A stretch of DNA of 64,000 nt, taken from NCBI GenBank assembly GCA_964036195.1, contig OZ038452.1, positions 11,588,704 to 11,652,703 of the forward strand. Reading direction: 5' to 3'. Of this stretch, positions 9,537 to 19,918 are shown piece by piece; positions within the stretch are counted from its first letter, which is position 1; each line of letters starts with the position of its first letter. Origin of the DNA: Sphaerolaimus hirsutus (Eukaryota; Nematoda; Chromadorea; Monhysterida; Sphaerolaimidae). Both the position numbers and the translations under genes were made by a program. Below the pieces are notes generated by a model. It was given only the letters and a program-made list of their open reading frames with translations, searched no databases and was not told the origin of the DNA.

Positions 9537-12101
9537 CCGTATTTCTCCGTTTATAACACCCGGGGGTTATACAAAATCGGGGCGATTTTCAGCGATCTTT
9601 TTAAAAACTTGTATAACACCCGGGTGTTAGATCAAGGGGGTGTTATACATGGGAATTTCTTTTTAATAGTAAAAAACATAATACCTGTTAAAAATAGCAG
9701 CTTATTAACATTGTATTCATGACTATTTATATCAAGTTGGTAACAATAGCACAAAATTTACAGTTTATAAACTGCCGGTCAATATAAACTGGCTTTCACT
9801 AAAAAAAATTTCAAAAGTTTGTAGTTCGATCCAGGAAGGGAGTTCGGCCAAGGTGTTTGTATTTTTGGATAGCCCTAACATTTGTCTACTCGCACCCCCG
9901 GGGGGACCCCTGTGGCTGCACCCCCGCAGCCACAGGGGCGCCTCCCGTAAAAAATTTTCATATTTGAGTTGGTCAATATGATCAAGCTTTTTGCGGCATT
10001 TTTTTTGCTCGCTTTACACAGAATCTGTAAAGCGAGCAAAGCTATCCGATTTGGATACTTCAGGTGTAAAAATTCACGCTCTTTCTTTTGAGCATGGATT
10101 CAAGCCCTGTATCTTAAAAAAATCGCGATTTTTTTTAAGTTTATCGCTGATTTAAAAAAATCAGTCTATCATTACTGAATCTACAGGGTGGGGGTAAAAA
10201 TTTTATAGTGGGGGGGTGAAAACTTAACGATGGGGGTTGAAAATTTGACATAGTATACAGAAAACTATGGCGCACATTTTGAATACATCACCCCCACACA
10301 TCTATACACACAGAAAAAACTTTCGTAAAATAAAATTTGAAATTTAAAGAAACTTTCTCGTCCAGGGGCCAGATTCAATACTCCCTACAGATTTGTAGGG
10401 TAGGGCGTACGCCCAATAGATTTTTTTAAGTTCAGCCGCATCGACGCACATGCACCGAGAGCAAGGCGGTTCGTAAAATATACGAAACCATCCCATAAGG
10501 TTGCCGATATTGCAATATGACGTATATCACTTCGATTTTGGCCCGGAAATCACGATTTCGTCATTTCTTGGCTGTCTGCCACTTCGTTTTTTATTTTATT
10601 TTGTCGGGCGGGTTATTCGCATAGGTCACGCTTTTGTGTAGTCAGGTGGTCACTTTTTTAGTGTTCACTGGCGCACCACACACTGAAATTTTCCGTTCAG
10701 CGTTCGAACGTTTTCGCACGCTGAACTACAAACGCTGAAATCAAAATCTAAAGAACACAGCGTTTTTGAAGCGTAAAATTTTTGGCTTGAACGTTAATTA
10801 CGCGAAGAATTACAAATTCCGAATTTTTACGCTTCAAAATCCTTGTGTCCATTAGATTTTGATTTCAGCGTTTGTAGTTCAGCGTGCAAAAACGTTCGGA
10901 CGCTGAACTCAAAATTTCAGTGTGCGGTGCGCCAATGTCTGCAACCGAAACCATGAGGGCAGCGACAAGAAAGAAATGCATGCACGAGCGTACAAAAGCG
11001 CGACTTATGCGAGTAATCCGCCCAACAAAATAAAATAAAAAACGAATTGGCAGACGGTCAAGAAATGACGAAATCGTGATTTCCGAGCTAAAATCGAAGC
11101 GATATACATCATATTGCAATATCGGCGACCTTAAGGGATAGTTTCGTGTATTTTATGAACCGCCTTGCTCTCGGTGCATGGGCGTCGATGCGGCTGAACT
11201 TAAAAAATCTATCGGACGTACGCCCTACCCTACAAATCTGTAGGGAGTATTAAATCTGGCCCCAGGGGCGGAGGAGGACAAGAAAACGTTAGTTTGAAGT
11301 TCAAATTTTATCTTACAAAAGTTTTTTCTGTGTGTACAGATGTGTGGGGGTGATTTATTCAAAATGTGCACCATAATTTTCTGTATACTATGTCAAATTT
11401 TCAACCCCCATTGTTAAGTTTTCACACCCCCACAGTTAAATCTTTACACCCACCCTGTAGATTCAGTAACGATAGACTGATTTTTTTTAAATCAGCGATA
11501 ACTTTAAAAAGTCGCGATTTTTGTTGGATACAGGGCTTGAATCCAAGCTCAAAAGAAAGAGCGTGAATTTCTACACCTTTTAGTATCCAAATCGGATAGC
11601 TTTGCTCGCTTTACACATTCCATGTAAAGCGAGCAAAAAAAATGCCGCTAAAAGCTTGATTATATTGACCAACTCAAATATGAAAATTTTTTACGGGAGG
11701 CGCCCCTGTGGCTGCGGGGGTGCAGCCACAGGGGTCCCCCCAGAGGTGCGAGTAGACAAATGTTAGGGCTATCCAGAAATACAAACACTTTGGCCAGACT
11801 CCCTTCCTGGATCGAACTACAAACTTTTGAAAATTGTTTGAGCAAAAGCCAGTTTATATTGACCGGCAGTTTATATGAGTTATTGTAATAAGTGGTGGAA
11901 AAGCGCGAAAAAAATATTGCCAAACGTGCGTGCCATGGAATTACAATGAGTGGCGCCACGCACAATATTTGAATTTGTTCCATTCGAGACAAGCCAATTC
12001 AATGTTTTTGAAACATAGCATAGCACCCCCGGGGTGCTATAAAATTGTGTAACACCCCGGGTGTTATGCACGGGGGGGTGCTATAAACGGAGAACAGGGG
12101 G
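9537..12101. mobile_element. CCGTATT-TIR element carrying a giant hairpin
   Basis: Left TIR CCGTATTTCTCCGTTTATA after TA; right end GCTATAAACGGAGAAC then TA at 12102. Subterminal words are ATAACACCCGGGTGTTA. Most of the interior is the foldback structure described separately. Confidence 0.6.
9766..11875. mobile_element. 2.1-kb foldback element (near-perfect hairpin)
   Basis: Reading in from both ends the arms match almost base for base: TAAACTGCCGGTCAATA, GGATAGCCCTAACATTTGTC, the hairpin word CCTGTGGCTGCACCCCCGCA, GCGAGCAAAGCTATCCGA, CTACAGATTTGTAGGG, and the inner word TTGTAGTTCAGCGTGC. The centre is near 10800. Nested sub-termini (CAGGGGCCAGATT near 10373 and 11265) suggest palindromes inside a palindrome. 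No transposase frame is found. Confidence 0.7.
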
Positions 12102-12107
12102 TACATA

Positions 12108-13357
12108 CAGGGTGCGGCAATTTGGACGGACCCCATAAGGTTTGAATAACGTGTCACTGGGTAGTCGGATTAACGTCAAATTTTTGGTCAACATAAACAA
12201 CTAAATAGGAAAGGAGCCCTGAAAATATGGCTGCGATAGCTAGGGTTGGCCAATGTTTTTTTTTTAAACGTTTAAAAAAAACGTTTTTTTAAAAAAAAAA
12301 ACATGACGTCCGAAATGTTTTTTTAAAAAAAAACATTGGCCGAAATTTTTAGTACTAAGCACTAGGTATTTTGCAAATTTTTTTCGCGCAAGCGCGCAAT
12401 TTCACACACAAATTGACATTGGTGGTTGTTTTCATTGGGTTTGTTGCATTTTTAGTATCAAAACATCCATTTCTATGTGCTACCATGGGTGAATAAGCCG
12501 ACATATGTTGCTGTAATATATAATATTGAGGTAATGTGCTTCCATGTACCTCCACAGTGTGTAACTTCACTCCCAAAGTAACAACCTCCTTTTATAACCT
12601 TGTTTGATCACTATTCCATGCCAAACTTTACCTGAAGTCACGAACATTCAACTATAAGGCGATATACGAACGATATGTCGATGAAAAATGGATATTTTTG
12701 ACACAAATCACCACTTATAATGCTATCCCATGGCTCCACAGCCATTATATGGTCATATTTAACATCACAGAGTATTGCCACTGTCTGATATACCTATACA
12801 TGTTGACACTAGGTCATATCTGGGAGCTTTTAAAAAAAACGTTTTTTATAATAAAAAAACGTTTAAAAAAACAACGTTTTTTTTAAAAAAAACATCGAGT
12901 TAAAAAAAACGTTTTTTTTCCAACCCTAGCGATAGCTCCACTCGTTCACAAGTTATTCATGCGAACGCGTAATTGTCACTTTTCCACCACCTTGTGATAT
13001 CGTTCAAACAAGATTGACTTCTCGGGACCGGGATCGGATTGTTTTTTCCAGGGGTTTTTCTGATTTTATTATCGCAGCTGCATGCCTAAATGCGTGCACG
13101 CTCGCCACCAATTCGCTATGTGCCCATAAGGAAATTGGCGTGCGCTTGTGTAATTGGACGTAAAGCTAGGTGGTGGAAAAGTGACAATTACACGTTTCCA
13201 TGCATAAATTGAGAACGAGTAGAGCTATCGCAGCCATATTTTCAGGGCTCCTTTTCTATTTAGTTGTTAATGTTGACCTAAAATTAAACGTTAATCCGAC
13301 TACCCAGTGACAAGTTATTAAAAACTTTATGGGGTCCGTCTAAATTGCCGCACCCTG
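12108..13357. mobile_element. CAGGGTGCGGCAATTTGG foldback element
   Basis: TIR CAGGGTGCGGCAATTTGG at both ends, arms continuing inverted (CGGATTAACGT, GGAGCCCTGAAAATATGG, GTGACAATTACACG) towards a centre near 13060. Flanks share TACATA (12102-12107, 13358-13363), a possible 6-bp TSD. It carries the hAT-like element at 12241-12928. Confidence 0.65.
12241..12928. mobile_element. hAT-like TAGGGTTGG element (copy 1)
   Basis: Ends TAGGGTTGGCCAATG and TTCCAACCCTA with exact 8-bp TSD GCGATAGC. Subterminal arms are AAACGTTTTTTTT runs; the interior (AGTACTAAGCACTAGGTAT, TGGTGGTTGTTTTCATTGG, ATGGCTCCACAGCCAT) recurs in all copies. Non-autonomous. Confidence 0.85.
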
Positions 13358-13851
13358 TACATATACAGCGACGGGAACAGATTTTGGGTCCGGAGTTGTG
13401 CTGTTTTTTCTCAGTTTACTTTTCTCTAGAGTTTTCATTTTACATGACAATTTACCAAGTTTACCAATTTTAAACATTTATCATTTCAAACGCAAAAATT
13501 GGTTATTTCATTAATTTGTCCGAAACTGTAGGTATCAGTGAAATATATTTACTGTACGCCGCCGAAATGCGTGCTTGCGCGCAAAATTTTTCCGAACTAC
13601 CAACAAAATCGCTTTACGGAGGTGCCATTTCCGGCATATTTTTTGTCCGACCCGGGAATGGGGGGGGGGCGGTTTGCTACCTTTCCAACCACTCGGAGGG
13701 TCAAAATTCAAGATACCCCTGGCCTTTTCGTCTTCTCATTTTGTTGTATGTTGTCCAATTTTGATGTAATTCGAGTAGGTATCTTGGGGTTCCGTGTCGG
13801 GCTATTTTACATATCATGAACAAACCGACTGCACAAACATTTTCTTTGCAG

Positions 13852-13974
13852 CGGCGTGCCATCGTTCGCCTCTTCATCGGTCATCGAAATCACACCGAGG
13901 GGGGCGAAAGTTGCCGATGGAGCCAAATGCGAACGCGACAGGGATTTAGCTGGTGGCAACCGTCGTTCCAGGGG
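13852..13974 (+). CDS. Candidate cellular exon X1
   Basis: Starts after the acceptor TTTTCTTTGCAG and is open to a GT at 13975. The translation (GVPSFASSSVIEITPRGAKV then a Cys and a basic tail) looks like the end of a beta-sandwich module. It enters in phase 2 and leaves in phase 2. The following 2.6 kb is transposon, and the frame resumes correctly at 16573. No family is assigned; the host gene start is not found upstream. Confidence 0.5.
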
Positions 13975-14030
13975 GTAATCCTAGACCCTGTAAAATGTTA
14001 AATGTCGTGCAAAGTGTTAAAAGTCGTAAC

Positions 14031-14859
14031 TAGGGATGGCCGGTGTTTTTTAACCGTCTTTAAAAAAATTAATATATAAAAACAGGCATCAAAACTGTTT
14101 TTTTTTAGCATCAGCCAAAATTTTTTTGTACTTATGCACTAGGTATTTTGCAATTTTTTTTGCACGCAAGCGTGCAATTTCACATGCACATTACCATTGG
14201 TGGTTGTTTTCATTGGTTTTGAGGCATTTTTTTGTGCAAACGCTTCCATTTGTTCATGCTATTGTGTAATAATAAGACGTGATATCTTGAGACGTGTAGT
14301 ATTTAATATCCAGCCGATGTGCTCCCACATACTTCTACAGTGTGAAAAATCACTGTCAATGTATTAGCCTTTTCTTATAACCTTATTTAAGCACTATTCC
14401 ATGCAAAACTTGACTTGAAGTCACAAACATTTGACAAAAGGTGATATATTTACGTAACAAGTCGACAAAAAATGTATATTTTTGACTGAAATCACCAATT
14501 ATAATGCTATCCCATGGCTCCACAGCCATCATATGGCTATATTTAACATCACAAAGTACTAGAAATTGTCTGATATACCCAGGGATGTAGCCAGGATTTT
14601 TGAGCGATGGGCGGATTGTCGACTGTCGACAAATCGTTGTCTGAAAGTGCCATTTCGGGCACATTTTTTGGTCAGGCCCGGGAAGGGGGGGGCGGCCGCC
14701 CCCCGCCCCCCTGGCTACGTCCTTGGATATACCTGTATATGTTGACTCATAACCATATTTGTAAGCTTTTAAAAAACTGTATTTAATAAAAAAGATGTTT
14801 TTAATTTTAAAAAAATGTTAAAAAACAGGGTCGTTAAAATATGTTTTTGGTCATCCCTA
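14031..14859. mobile_element. hAT-like TAGGGATGG element (copy 2) with nested insertion
   Basis: Ends TAGGGATGGCCGG and GGTCATCCCTA. Flanks GTCGTAAC and GTCGTAAT match at 7 of 8. The interior matches copy 1. It is interrupted by the 146-bp element at 14580-14725. Confidence 0.75.
14580..14725. mobile_element. Small CAGTGGCGTAGCC-family element (146 bp)
   Basis: Ends CAGGGATGTAGCCAGG and CCTGGCTACGTCCTTG with exact 8-bp TSD GATATACC (14572-14579, 14726-14733), inside copy 2 of the TAGGGATGG family. This fixes the family as hAT-like. Confidence 0.85.
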
Positions 14860-14921
14860 GTCGTAATGTACGTTTGCCATTTTCCAGGGCATTTTATATG
14901 ATTTTTGACACTCTGTGCCTG

Positions 14922-15111
14922 CCCTACGCACACTAGTTTGCACCGTGACTGTGGTTTGATGACTTTGGTGCACTCGGTTGAATAAACTTGTTAAAATTAA
15001 TGAAAGTTTTTTCATTTGAAAACTAAAACATATATATCATACAATTTTTGTACACTGGATGTCGCCTTGTCGTCATTTCTGTTTTCACAGTGCAAACTAG
15101 TGTGCGTGGAC
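14922..15111. mobile_element. CTAGTTTGCACCGTGA-TIR element, copy 2
   Basis: Ends CCTACGCACACTAGTTTGCA and TGCAAACTAGTGTGCGTGG. The hAT-like element at 15112 inserted in its right terminus, and eight duplicated bases (GCGTGGAC) reappear at 16523. Confidence 0.65.
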
Positions 15112-15275
15112 TAGGGTTGGAAAAAATCCATTTTTTTAAATGCCTTGATTTTTTTGAATAAAATCAGATTTTTTAAAAATCATCCAAAATAGGGGTATAG
15201 AGAAAAAAATATGTGTACGTTAAGTGTCAGACAATGTATTGTTATGTGGTCATATCATGACTGTGGAGTCATGGG

Positions 15276-15426
15276 TACGGTTGAAAAAAAACAACGTTTT
15301 TGCAAAATACCTAGTGCTTAGTACTAAAAATTTCGGCCGATGTTTTTTTAAAAAATAGGACCTCGTGTTTTGAAAAAAACAACGTTTTTGTAAATAAAAC
15401 GTTTGAAAAAAAATCGGCCAACCCTA
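15276..15426. mobile_element. Short TAGGGTTGG-family derivative (151 bp)
   Basis: Ends TACGGTTGAAAAAAAAC and GGCCAACCCTA, exact 8-bp TSD GTCATGGG. It inserted into a relative of itself. Confidence 0.75.
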
Positions 15427-15447
15427 GTCATGGGATAGCATTATAAG

Positions 15448-15968
15448 TAGGGTTCAAACGGGACCAGTTTTCGGGACCGGCACATGGACCAGAAATTTTT
15501 CAATGTCGGCACCGGGACCGGGATCGGGACCAGGAATTTTCGAATGTCGGGACCGGGACCGGGACTGGGGTGTCAGGACCGGGACTGGGATTGTCGGGAC
15601 CGGGACTGGAACTGGGTTGTTAAAAAATGTATTTTTCGGCAGAAATCACCTCTTATAATGCAACACATAACATCATAAACTACTACCGCTTGCTTCGTAT
15701 ACCTGTATTTGTTGACTCGCAACTATATTTAGGAGTGTTGGAAAAAAAATTTGTTGAAGGGATGGAAAAAAACGACATTTTTTCCATCCCTTATCGTCGA
15801 GGTCGGGACTACTTAAAAATTCCGGGACCGGGACCGGGACTGGGTGGTCGGGACCGGGACCGGGACCGGCAGTTTTTGAATGTCGGGACCGGGACTAGGA
15901 CCGGGACCACCCCAGTCCCGACTTTTTGCCGAACCGGGTACCGGGACCGCGGTCCCGTTTGAACCCTA
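15448..15968. mobile_element. hAT-like element, CCGGTCCC-repeat family (copy 2)
   Basis: Ends TAGGGTTCAAACGGGACC and GGTCCCGTTTGAACCCTA, exact 8-bp TSD ATTATAAG (15440-15447, 15969-15976). Its core carries a piece of the TAGGGTTGG family (about 15615-15790). Confidence 0.85.
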
Positions 15969-16271
15969 ATTATAAGCAGTGATTTCTTTCAAAAATATCC
16001 ATTTGACTTATTAAGTATATCACCTTTTGACAAACATTTGTGGCTTCAAGTGAAGTTAAGCATGAAATAGTGCTTAAATAGGGTCGTAAGAGAAGGCCAA
16101 TACATTGACAGTGATGTTACACACTGTAGACGTATGTGGTAGCACATTGGCTGGATATTATATACTGCACTAGCATATCACGGCTTATTATTACACTGTA
16201 GCATGAATAAATGGAACTTTTTACACTAAAAATGCCTCAAAATCCATGAAAACACCACCAATGGTAATGTA

Positions 16272-16363
16272 CAGTGGCGTAGCCAGGGGGGGCGGCCGCC
16301 CCCTGGCGCCCCCCCGTTCGCCGGGCTCTGTATACAATCCGCCCCCCCGCTCAAAAATCACTG
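16272..16363. mobile_element. Minimal CAGTGGCGTAGCC element (92 bp)
   Basis: Ends CAGTGGCGTAGCCAGG and CAAAAATCACTG, exact 8-bp TSD GTAATGTA. One of the shortest members seen. Confidence 0.8.
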
Positions 16364-16572
16364 GTAATGTACATAAGATATTGCGCGATTTTGGCTGCCG
16401 AAAAATTGCAAAATACCTTGTGCAAGTCTACCAGAAATTTTGCCTTTTGATTTTTTAAATAAAAATCAGTTTCCACCCTGTGATTTTGAAAAATCACTTA
16501 AAAAAATCAAGTGCCAACCCTAGCGTGGACGCTTTGCATGACTTGCATTTAACATTTTACACGGTCTGGGAG

Positions 16573-16774
16573 TGGCCCCGGGTCGCGACGGTCGAAGTCG
16601 ACCGCGCCGGCACGCACGTCGTCGCTGGGTCGTCGATGCACCCCGAGTCGCGTCGATGCGATCTCGACCATCACGCTCAGCTCTGACCCAGCCAACGTCG
16701 ATGCCGCGCCGCAGGGCACCGCTAACCGCCCTCCCACCAGGACGGAGTGGTATTATAACAAAGTCAAAAATTGG
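16573..16774 (+). CDS. Candidate cellular exon X2
   Basis: Joins X1 in frame across intron A and stays open to the donor TTGG|GTAAGC at 16775. The translation is Ser/Arg-rich at first (SRRSKSTAPARTSS), then IsTITLSSDPANVDAAP and RTEWYYNKVKNW, compatible with strands of an Ig- or fibronectin-like fold. It ends in phase 0, matching X3. GC content is far above the surrounding repeats. The other two frames are also long because of GC bias, so the frame rests on the splice joins. Confidence 0.45.
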
Positions 16775-17062
16775 GTAAGCTTGTTCACGCTTTAAATGCA
16801 CATTGCCTACGGCTTGTATCGCTGATTAAAAGTATATGTATGAGTAATTCTCAATCTGTACAGTAGTTTACCATCCCGGTCAGTGGCGTAGTCAGGATTT
16901 TTGAGCGGGGGGGGATTGTTTTCGGAGCCCGGCGAACGGGTGAGGGCAGCCCCCCCCCAAAATGTTACCCCTGTAGTATAGGAATGGCGCCCCCCCTAAA
17001 AGTTGTCCTTTATAGTTGGGAAGTTGTGCCATTCGTAGGCGCCACGCCATGGCGCCATTGGC

Positions 17063-18478
17063 CAGGGACGTAGCCAGGATTTTCGAGCGGGGGGGGAGCG
17101 GCTTGTATACAGGGCTCGCCCCCCCCTAAAATTTCGCCCTGGAAAGGGATATAGCCATAGCGCTGGCGCCATTTATAAGCGCCACGCCATGGCGTTGGTT
17201 TTTGCACCATTGTCTACTATCACGTACCGTTTTTCTCCTAAGAGATGGGTGCCCTTTTATTTTTTCACCATATTTCAGCCAAATTTTTCACATTCCGCTA
17301 AGGTTTTACAGTTACATCACAGATCATAGAGTGACGATCAATGACGATTCATAGAGTTCGTTCAGCATTTGATCTTAAAACAGCACCAAACCAATGGCCA
17401 TTTTTCATGCATTTGACATAATTCCAGCAGTTTTGACCCTTCTATTGGAGAGCCGCCCTTCTGTTAGTAGATTTACGGTACTTACATTTGAAGCGTATGA
17501 ATAGGATATATTGTGCGGTGCATAATGCGCGCTTGCGCGCAAAATTTTTCCACCTCCGATAGGGTTCGGACGATATATCGTATCGAATATCGGATATCGA
17601 CTGTTTTTTCATATCGAATATCGATATCGAAAAATGTTGAGAAAACATCGATATCGAATATCGACCATTTTTGAATATCGATATCGAATATCGACCATTT
17701 TTGAATATTGATATCGAATATCGGCCATTTTTCTGATGTATCAAAACCTGTATTGTGTCCCCAAATTAAGCTATTATTTTCACTTTGAGAGATGTGATGT
17801 GTTTATAATATTTTAGTTTACAAGTTAAGTATTTACAATTTCATTTTGATTGGATTGCTTTCTCCACATTTCTTGTATTTTGTTTGGTTTCCTACCTACC
17901 AGAAAAGGTGGATATGCTGCTCTTGCAACATGATGTTGTGGGCATGGGTCAGAGCAATGGCAGTCCACACACAGCCACAAGGTTTATTTTACTTGGATGA
18001 CCAGTGTTTACCTTGTTTTTCTTCCATTTTCTTATTTTGACTGTTGTGAACCTTGTTAAAATCCCCATCTACATTTCAGTATAGAGATCAACCATGTGTA
18101 CAACTACATGAAAATACAATATGCCACTTAAAATATGCCCTGCTCTACCAAAAGCAAAATATCGAAAATATCGAAATATCGATATCGAATATCGAGCATT
18201 TTTCAATATCGAATATCTATATCGAGGGTTCATATCGTATCGATATCGAATATCGAGTTTCAGAGAAAAAAAATCGAATATCGACTATCGATATCGAGTT
18301 TCAGAAAAAAATATCGACTATCGATATCGAAAGTCATATCATCCGAACCCTAACCTAACCCTAACCCGACAAAATCTCTTTACGAAACTGCCATTTCAAG
18401 CATATTTTTTGCCCGACCCGAGAATAGGGGGGGGGGCGGCCCCCCCCTCCCTCGCCCCCCCGCCTGGCTACGTCCTTG
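17063..18478. mobile_element. CAGTGGCGTAGCC-family element inside a sister copy
   Basis: Ends CAGGGACGTAGCCAGG and CCTGGCTACGTCCTTG, exact 8-bp TSD CCATTGGC (17055-17062, 18479-18486). It contains the ATATCGAT element at 17560-18352. Confidence 0.8.
17560..18352. mobile_element. hAT-like element, ATATCGAT-repeat family (copy 1)
   Basis: Ends TAGGGTTCGGACGATATATC and ATATCATCCGAACCCTA. Arms consist of ATATCGATATCGAA words. The right flank has an extra ACCTAACCCTAA, so the TSD (ACCTCCGA) is not exact. The core 17740-18160 is unique and AT-rich. Confidence 0.75.
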
Positions 18479-19551
18479 CCATTGGCACGAAAGACCGCTG
18501 TATATGAATTTACGTATTTTACATACATATACAGCGACATGGAAAAATTTCAGTGCATTTTAACAGAATTTGAGGCAGTCGCGAGCATAGCTGAAATCGA
18601 GGGTAGCATTTCGAGGGGGGGGGGGGGGGTCGACCTGTCGGCACGTGTTTATATCTCGGGAACCGCTCGGTGAAAATTGTTGATTTTTTAATATAATATG
18701 GTTTCAGGTCGGGGCTAGTTACAAGTCCGAGGAACTTTCGCTACGATGCTCCAGACCGGAGATAGAGTGGGTCTATAAAAAGATGGTCATTTGCGAAATT
18801 TTTGCGTGTCGCTCAGAACATGCAAACTTTGAACATCAATAACTCGACTATTTCTGAGCCGATTTTAGTAATTTCACCTTTAAAATGATGACAAATGCTT
18901 GGAGAGTTCATTTCTGAGGTCAAATAGGCGATACAATATTGCGTATATATCGATTTGGCCGGATTTCGAAATGCGAAATTTACGGAAATTTTTTCTTTTT
19001 GAACATGCTATCGTATACTCCTGATCGAGAGAAACTCAGTGAAACAAAAATGAGATCGATATCTCGTTCCGATCAAAAGTTATAGCGCTTCAAACTTTTC
19101 CCTCCCATCCACATAAATAAGGGGTTACGTACCCTATCCCCCCATGGACATCTTCCCCCCTGGGTTGATATAGCCCTCGAGGACTACTTCCGCCCGAGGA
19201 CTACGTCACCCTGACGTTTATAACGTGGGCGGAAGTAGTCCTCCATACAAGATAGTATTAAATAGTACATTTAAAAGTCCCCCCGCCCACTCTAATTACT
19301 CTATTGGGGCGTCTGTTTGGCCACGGGAATGTGTGCTATGTGATTTTTTCTTTTATCTAATGTGATGCAAGAACAACACTTGCATCAGTTTAAAATTATT
19401 TATTGACGCGTGGCGCTCCACAATTATGCACGCGTCTGTTAGGCCCATTGGCCTCGATTATCGATTGTGTGAGTGCATGAAGAAAAATGCATGCAACTTC
19501 AAAACTCAATTTCTCGGCCATTTCTCAGCCGATTTTCACCACTGAACACAT

Positions 19552-19628
19552 GATGATCACAAAATGATCAGAATCAGATGACACAAAATGATCAGAATCA
19601 GATGACACAAAATGATCAGAATCAGATG
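19552..19628 (+). repeat. 24-bp tandem repeat, three units
   Basis: GACACAAAATGATCAGAATCA-type unit repeated three times without spacers, next to a stem-loop. Not a CRISPR array. Confidence 0.8.
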
Positions 19629-19636
19629 GAGATTTC

Positions 19637-19918
19637 ATTTTTAACGGTGTTGCATGTGTTGCATTATGGCAATCATAACAGACAAAACGCCAATGGACCA
19701 CAGACAAAACATTAATGCAACACGGACAAAACATCAATGCAACACAGACAAAACACCAATGGATCACAGACAAAATGCTTTGGCATTTAGTGGTGTTGCA
19801 TTGGTGTTTTGTCTGTGATGCATTGATGTTTTGTGCGTGTTGCATTAATTTTTTGTCTGTGTTGCATTGATGTTTTGTCTGTCATGATCACCATAATGCA
19901 ACACATGCAACACCGTTA
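19637..19918. repeat. Palindromic stem-loop element
   Basis: Outer arms TTAACGGTGTTGCATGTG and the inverted CACATGCAACACCGTTAA, with inner repeats ACAGACAAAACATCAATG in both orientations. It can fold into a long branched hairpin. Confidence 0.65.

Larger units (their letters stand above)
8470..13680. mobile_element. CAGTGGCGTAGCC-family element, split by three insertions
   Basis: Left half 8470-8663 (GGATTTTTGAGCGG, CGGAGCCCGG, GGCGCC words), short remnants 9517-9536 and 12102-12107, right half 13358-13680 (TATACAGCGACG, GCTTGCGCGCAAAATTTTTCC, CCCGGGAATGG). Both extreme termini are eroded, so no TSD is available. The consensus comes from 25037-25438 and 25492-26532. Confidence 0.6.
8399..13721. 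mobile_element. Host element of a multi-level nest (CAGGGGTCTC family)
   Basis: Left end CAGGGGTCTCG with CAGCTATCTATC (8399-8465); right end CCAACCACTCGGAGGGTC...GATACCCCTG (13681-13721). These are the two halves of the element complete at 36263-36777. Flanks GCCTTTAG and GCCTTTTC agree at 6 of 8 bases, as an aged 8-bp TSD would. Everything between is later insertion: a CAGTGGCGTAGCC element carrying three others. Confidence 0.6.
15112..16522. mobile_element. hAT-like TAGGGTTGG element (copy 3) holding three insertions
   Basis: Ends TAGGGTTGGAAAAAA and GTGCCAACCCTA, exact TSD GCGTGGAC (15104-15111, 16523-16530). Inside lie 15276-15426, 15448-15968 and 16272-16363, each with its own exact 8-bp TSD. 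Confidence 0.85.
13975..16572. mobile_element. Introner-like CTGGGGGCAG-TIR element forming a whole intron (A)
   Basis: Left terminus CAGGGGGTAATCCTAGACCC then TGTAAAATGTTAAATG; right terminus CATTTTACACGGTCTGGGAG then TGGCCCC. These are inverted copies of the family terminus. GT at 13975 and AG at 16571-16572 make a GT-AG intron that keeps the flanking frame. Later insertions (14031-14859, 14922-15111, 15112-16522) have swollen it to 2.6 kb. Confidence 0.6.
16881..18585. mobile_element. CAGTGGCGTAGTC-family element hosting a related copy
   Basis: Starts CAGTGGCGTAGTCAGGATT, with CGGAGCCCGGCGAACGGG and GGCGCC words. It is split by a sister element (17063-18478) and continues as CGCTGTATATG...ACATATACAGCGACATGG to the foldback at 18586. 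Downstream sequence 21711-21950 may be its right part. The right terminus is not found. Confidence 0.55.

Noticed and set aside
16520..16801. Minus-strand Arg-rich frames over exon X2
   Set aside because: GC-rich shadow frames without splice sites.
17442..18358. Ile/Tyr/Ser/Arg-rich frames (also 22657-23614)
   Set aside because: Translation of the ATATCGAT arms.
18340..18368. CCCTAACCTAACCCTAACC resembling a telomere repeat
   Set aside because: Only about three irregular units, located exactly at the CCCTA end of an ATATCGAT element; best explained as slippage at the terminus.
19552..19628. Three 24-bp direct repeats as a CRISPR-like array
   Set aside because: No spacers, eukaryotic context, no cas genes.
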